Origin: Shewanella sp. MBTL60-007
GTDB taxonomy: Bacteria; Pseudomonadota; Gammaproteobacteria; Enterobacterales; Shewanellaceae
DNA: 57,470 bases
Assembly: GCF_019654915.1 (NCBI RefSeq)
Contig: NZ_BPET01000035.1
Coordinates: 1 to 57,470 of the forward strand
Direction of reading: 5' to 3'
The number at the start of each line of letters is the position of its first letter. Within the stretch, counting starts at the first letter, position 1. The notes under the pieces were generated by a model. The model saw nothing but the letters and a program-made list of their open reading frames with translations, did no database searches and was not told the DNA's origin. Positions 56,539 through 57,470 of this stretch are shown here, in pieces. The translations under genes and the position numbers were made by a program.

Positions 56539-57470
56539 ATGAGTCATGACGATAACAAACACAATTCATCCTCTCCATCGAACCATAAAAATAATGACAA
56601 GATTGAACAGAAAAAACGGCTGCAACAATCAGCTCAAAAAGCAAAGCAACTGGATAAAGATGCCAAGCGTCTAAAAGCAAAAGAGTTTAGAGACAGTGAT
56701 AAAACTGCTCAAATAGGCAATAAAGATCTGGTTGCCGATAAATCATGGTCAACTCAAGCCAACGCCTCAACAGATACGCTTGATCGTTCTAGTACAGATA
56801 CTGCTGATAACATAGATACTGCAACCAACCTTGAACAAGATAATCAGACGTTAGCTAACCTCAACAGCAATAGCACTACAACCAAAACAAACAATGTTAC
56901 TGACCCCGAAAGTGGTTCAGAAAATCAAATCTCGCAAACTGAACAAACAACAGACAATAAAGCAGCTAGACCAACGGGCTCGACCGAAACAACAGGCTTA
57001 GCTTCAGGGACTAATTTCCGTAATGAAAACGCACAAGCGCCGGGGCTAACTAACTTAGACCAAGCTCTGACCTTTAGTGCCAATGAACATCAGCAGCCGC
57101 ATTTTACTGTAGCTTTACAGCTACATCATTCTCAACTTGCACCCACCACACCACCGCACACTCCCGATATTTTGCCGGGCACCACGGAGACAACCGTGCT
57201 CTTAACGGCAGGAACTGGAACAAGTACTGGAACAAGTACTGGAACAGGTACTGGAACAGGTACTGGAACAGGTACTGGAACAGGTACTGGAACAGGTACT
57301 GGAACAGGTACTGGAACAGGTACTGGAACAGGTACTGGAACAGGTACTGGAACAGGTACTGGAACAGGTACTGGAACAGGTACTGGAACAGGTACTGGAA
57401 CAGGTACTGGAACAGGTACTGGAACAGGTACTGGAACAGGTACTGGAACAGGTACTGGAACAGGTACTGG
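56539..57470 (+). CDS. Large secreted repeat protein, 5' part (runs off window)
   Basis: Open from an ATG with AGAGAGGC six bases ahead to the end of the window: at least 310 codons with no stop. It starts 12 bp after the HlyD gene, so it is probably the cargo of this type I system, which would have its secretion signal at the unseen C-terminus. Residues 1-60 are Lys/Gln-rich and hydrophilic (QKKRLQQSAQKAKQLDKDAK), 60-225 are Asn/Thr/Asp/Gln-rich and probably disordered, and from about 225 on Gly-Thr dipeptides repeat without break. No signal peptide, no cysteine, no RTX nonapeptide yet. An adhesin or RTX-type protein is likely by context. Confidence 0.8.
   Translation, partial: MSHDDNKHNSSSPSNHKNNDKIEQKKRLQQSAQKAKQLDKDAKRLKAKEFRDSDKTAQIGNKDLVADKSWSTQANASTDTLDRSSTDTADNIDTATNLEQDNQTLANLNSNSTTTKTNNVTDPESGSENQISQTEQTTDNKAARPTGSTETTGLASGTNFRNENAQAPGLTNLDQALTFSANEHQQPHFTVALQLHHSQLAPTTPPHTPDILPGTTETTVLLTAGTGTSTGTSTGTGTGTGTGTGTGTGTGTGTGTGTGTGTGTGTGTGTGTGTGTGTGTGTGTGTGTGTGTGTGTGTGTGTGTGTGTGT
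57217..57470. repeat. 12-bp tandem repeat coding Gly-Thr-Gly-Thr
   Basis: Unit GGAACAGGTACT, 19 uninterrupted exact copies from 57241 plus two leading variants (GGAACAAGTACT, Ser for Gly) at 57217-57240. The array continues past the window. Unit length is a multiple of three, so copy-number changes keep the frame and alter the length of a flexible linker. Confidence 0.97.

Noticed and set aside
57217..57470. CRISPR-like array
   Set aside because: The 12-bp units are contiguous with no spacers and are in frame with an open reading frame, so it is a coding minisatellite.

Overview
The window looks like chromosomal DNA from a marine gammaproteobacterium, most likely Shewanella. The evidence is gene content and order: tandem Shewanella-type porins, an octaheme tetrathionate reductase cluster followed by a type I secretion operon, ssb-yajR/uvrA, cutA-dsbD, and metF-metL-metB/metJ with MetJ operators. 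No genome comparison was possible, so the genus is an inference. Apart from a few accessory patches, the strand is densely coded with short gaps and clear hairpin terminators.

Layout. 0.3-2.2 kb: an AT-rich block with an RclR-like AraC regulator divergent from an AhpD-like protein and an RclC-like (DUF417) membrane protein, next to tRNA-Leu(CAA). 3.1-5.0 kb: a 44-residue membrane peptide behind an FNR-type box, a SieB-like membrane protein and TcdA. 5.2-8.0 kb: two tandem porins, the first behind two CRP-type boxes. 8.07-8.25 kb: a CTAG-dense repeat-like element. 8.3-17.4 kb: tpm, a Cys-rich small protein, an unusual protein kinase, fxsA, cutA-dsbD, a Kef-type antiporter and a TolB-like propeller protein. 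17.5-25.0 kb: lactose/galactose use by an exported GH2 beta-galactosidase, a sodium/sugar symporter, galactokinase and mutarotase, without galT or galE. 26.0-35.5 kb: a solute-binding protein, ssb, yajR, uvrA, an M28 peptidase and a DEAD-box helicase. 35.8-37.6 kb: an EamA transporter, a CWC protein with an 18-bp tandem repeat, and an RcsF-like lipoprotein.

37.8-43.0 kb is a methionine module: metF, metL and metB on the minus strand and divergent metJ, with MetJ-box arrays in front of metF and between metB and metJ. 43.1-47.1 kb holds a TSUP permease, a TraF-like outer-membrane protein, and a LysR/SDR divergent pair. 47.4-51.1 kb is an anaerobic respiration cluster: a monoheme cytochrome c, a DUF3373 barrel and octaheme tetrathionate reductase, with a CRP-type site upstream and a hairpin at the reductase ribosome binding site.

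51.4 kb to the end is a type I secretion operon. It has two different ABC half-transporters whose nucleotide-binding motifs are both partly degenerate, an HlyD adaptor, and the start of a large secreted protein. That protein opens with a hydrophilic low-complexity region and then enters a near-perfect 12-bp tandem repeat coding Gly-Thr-Gly-Thr, which runs off the window end. The degenerate paired exporter with its repeat-bearing substrate, the RclR-like block beside the tRNA, and the regulatory palindromes at the deaD and galK promoters are the parts most worth following up.
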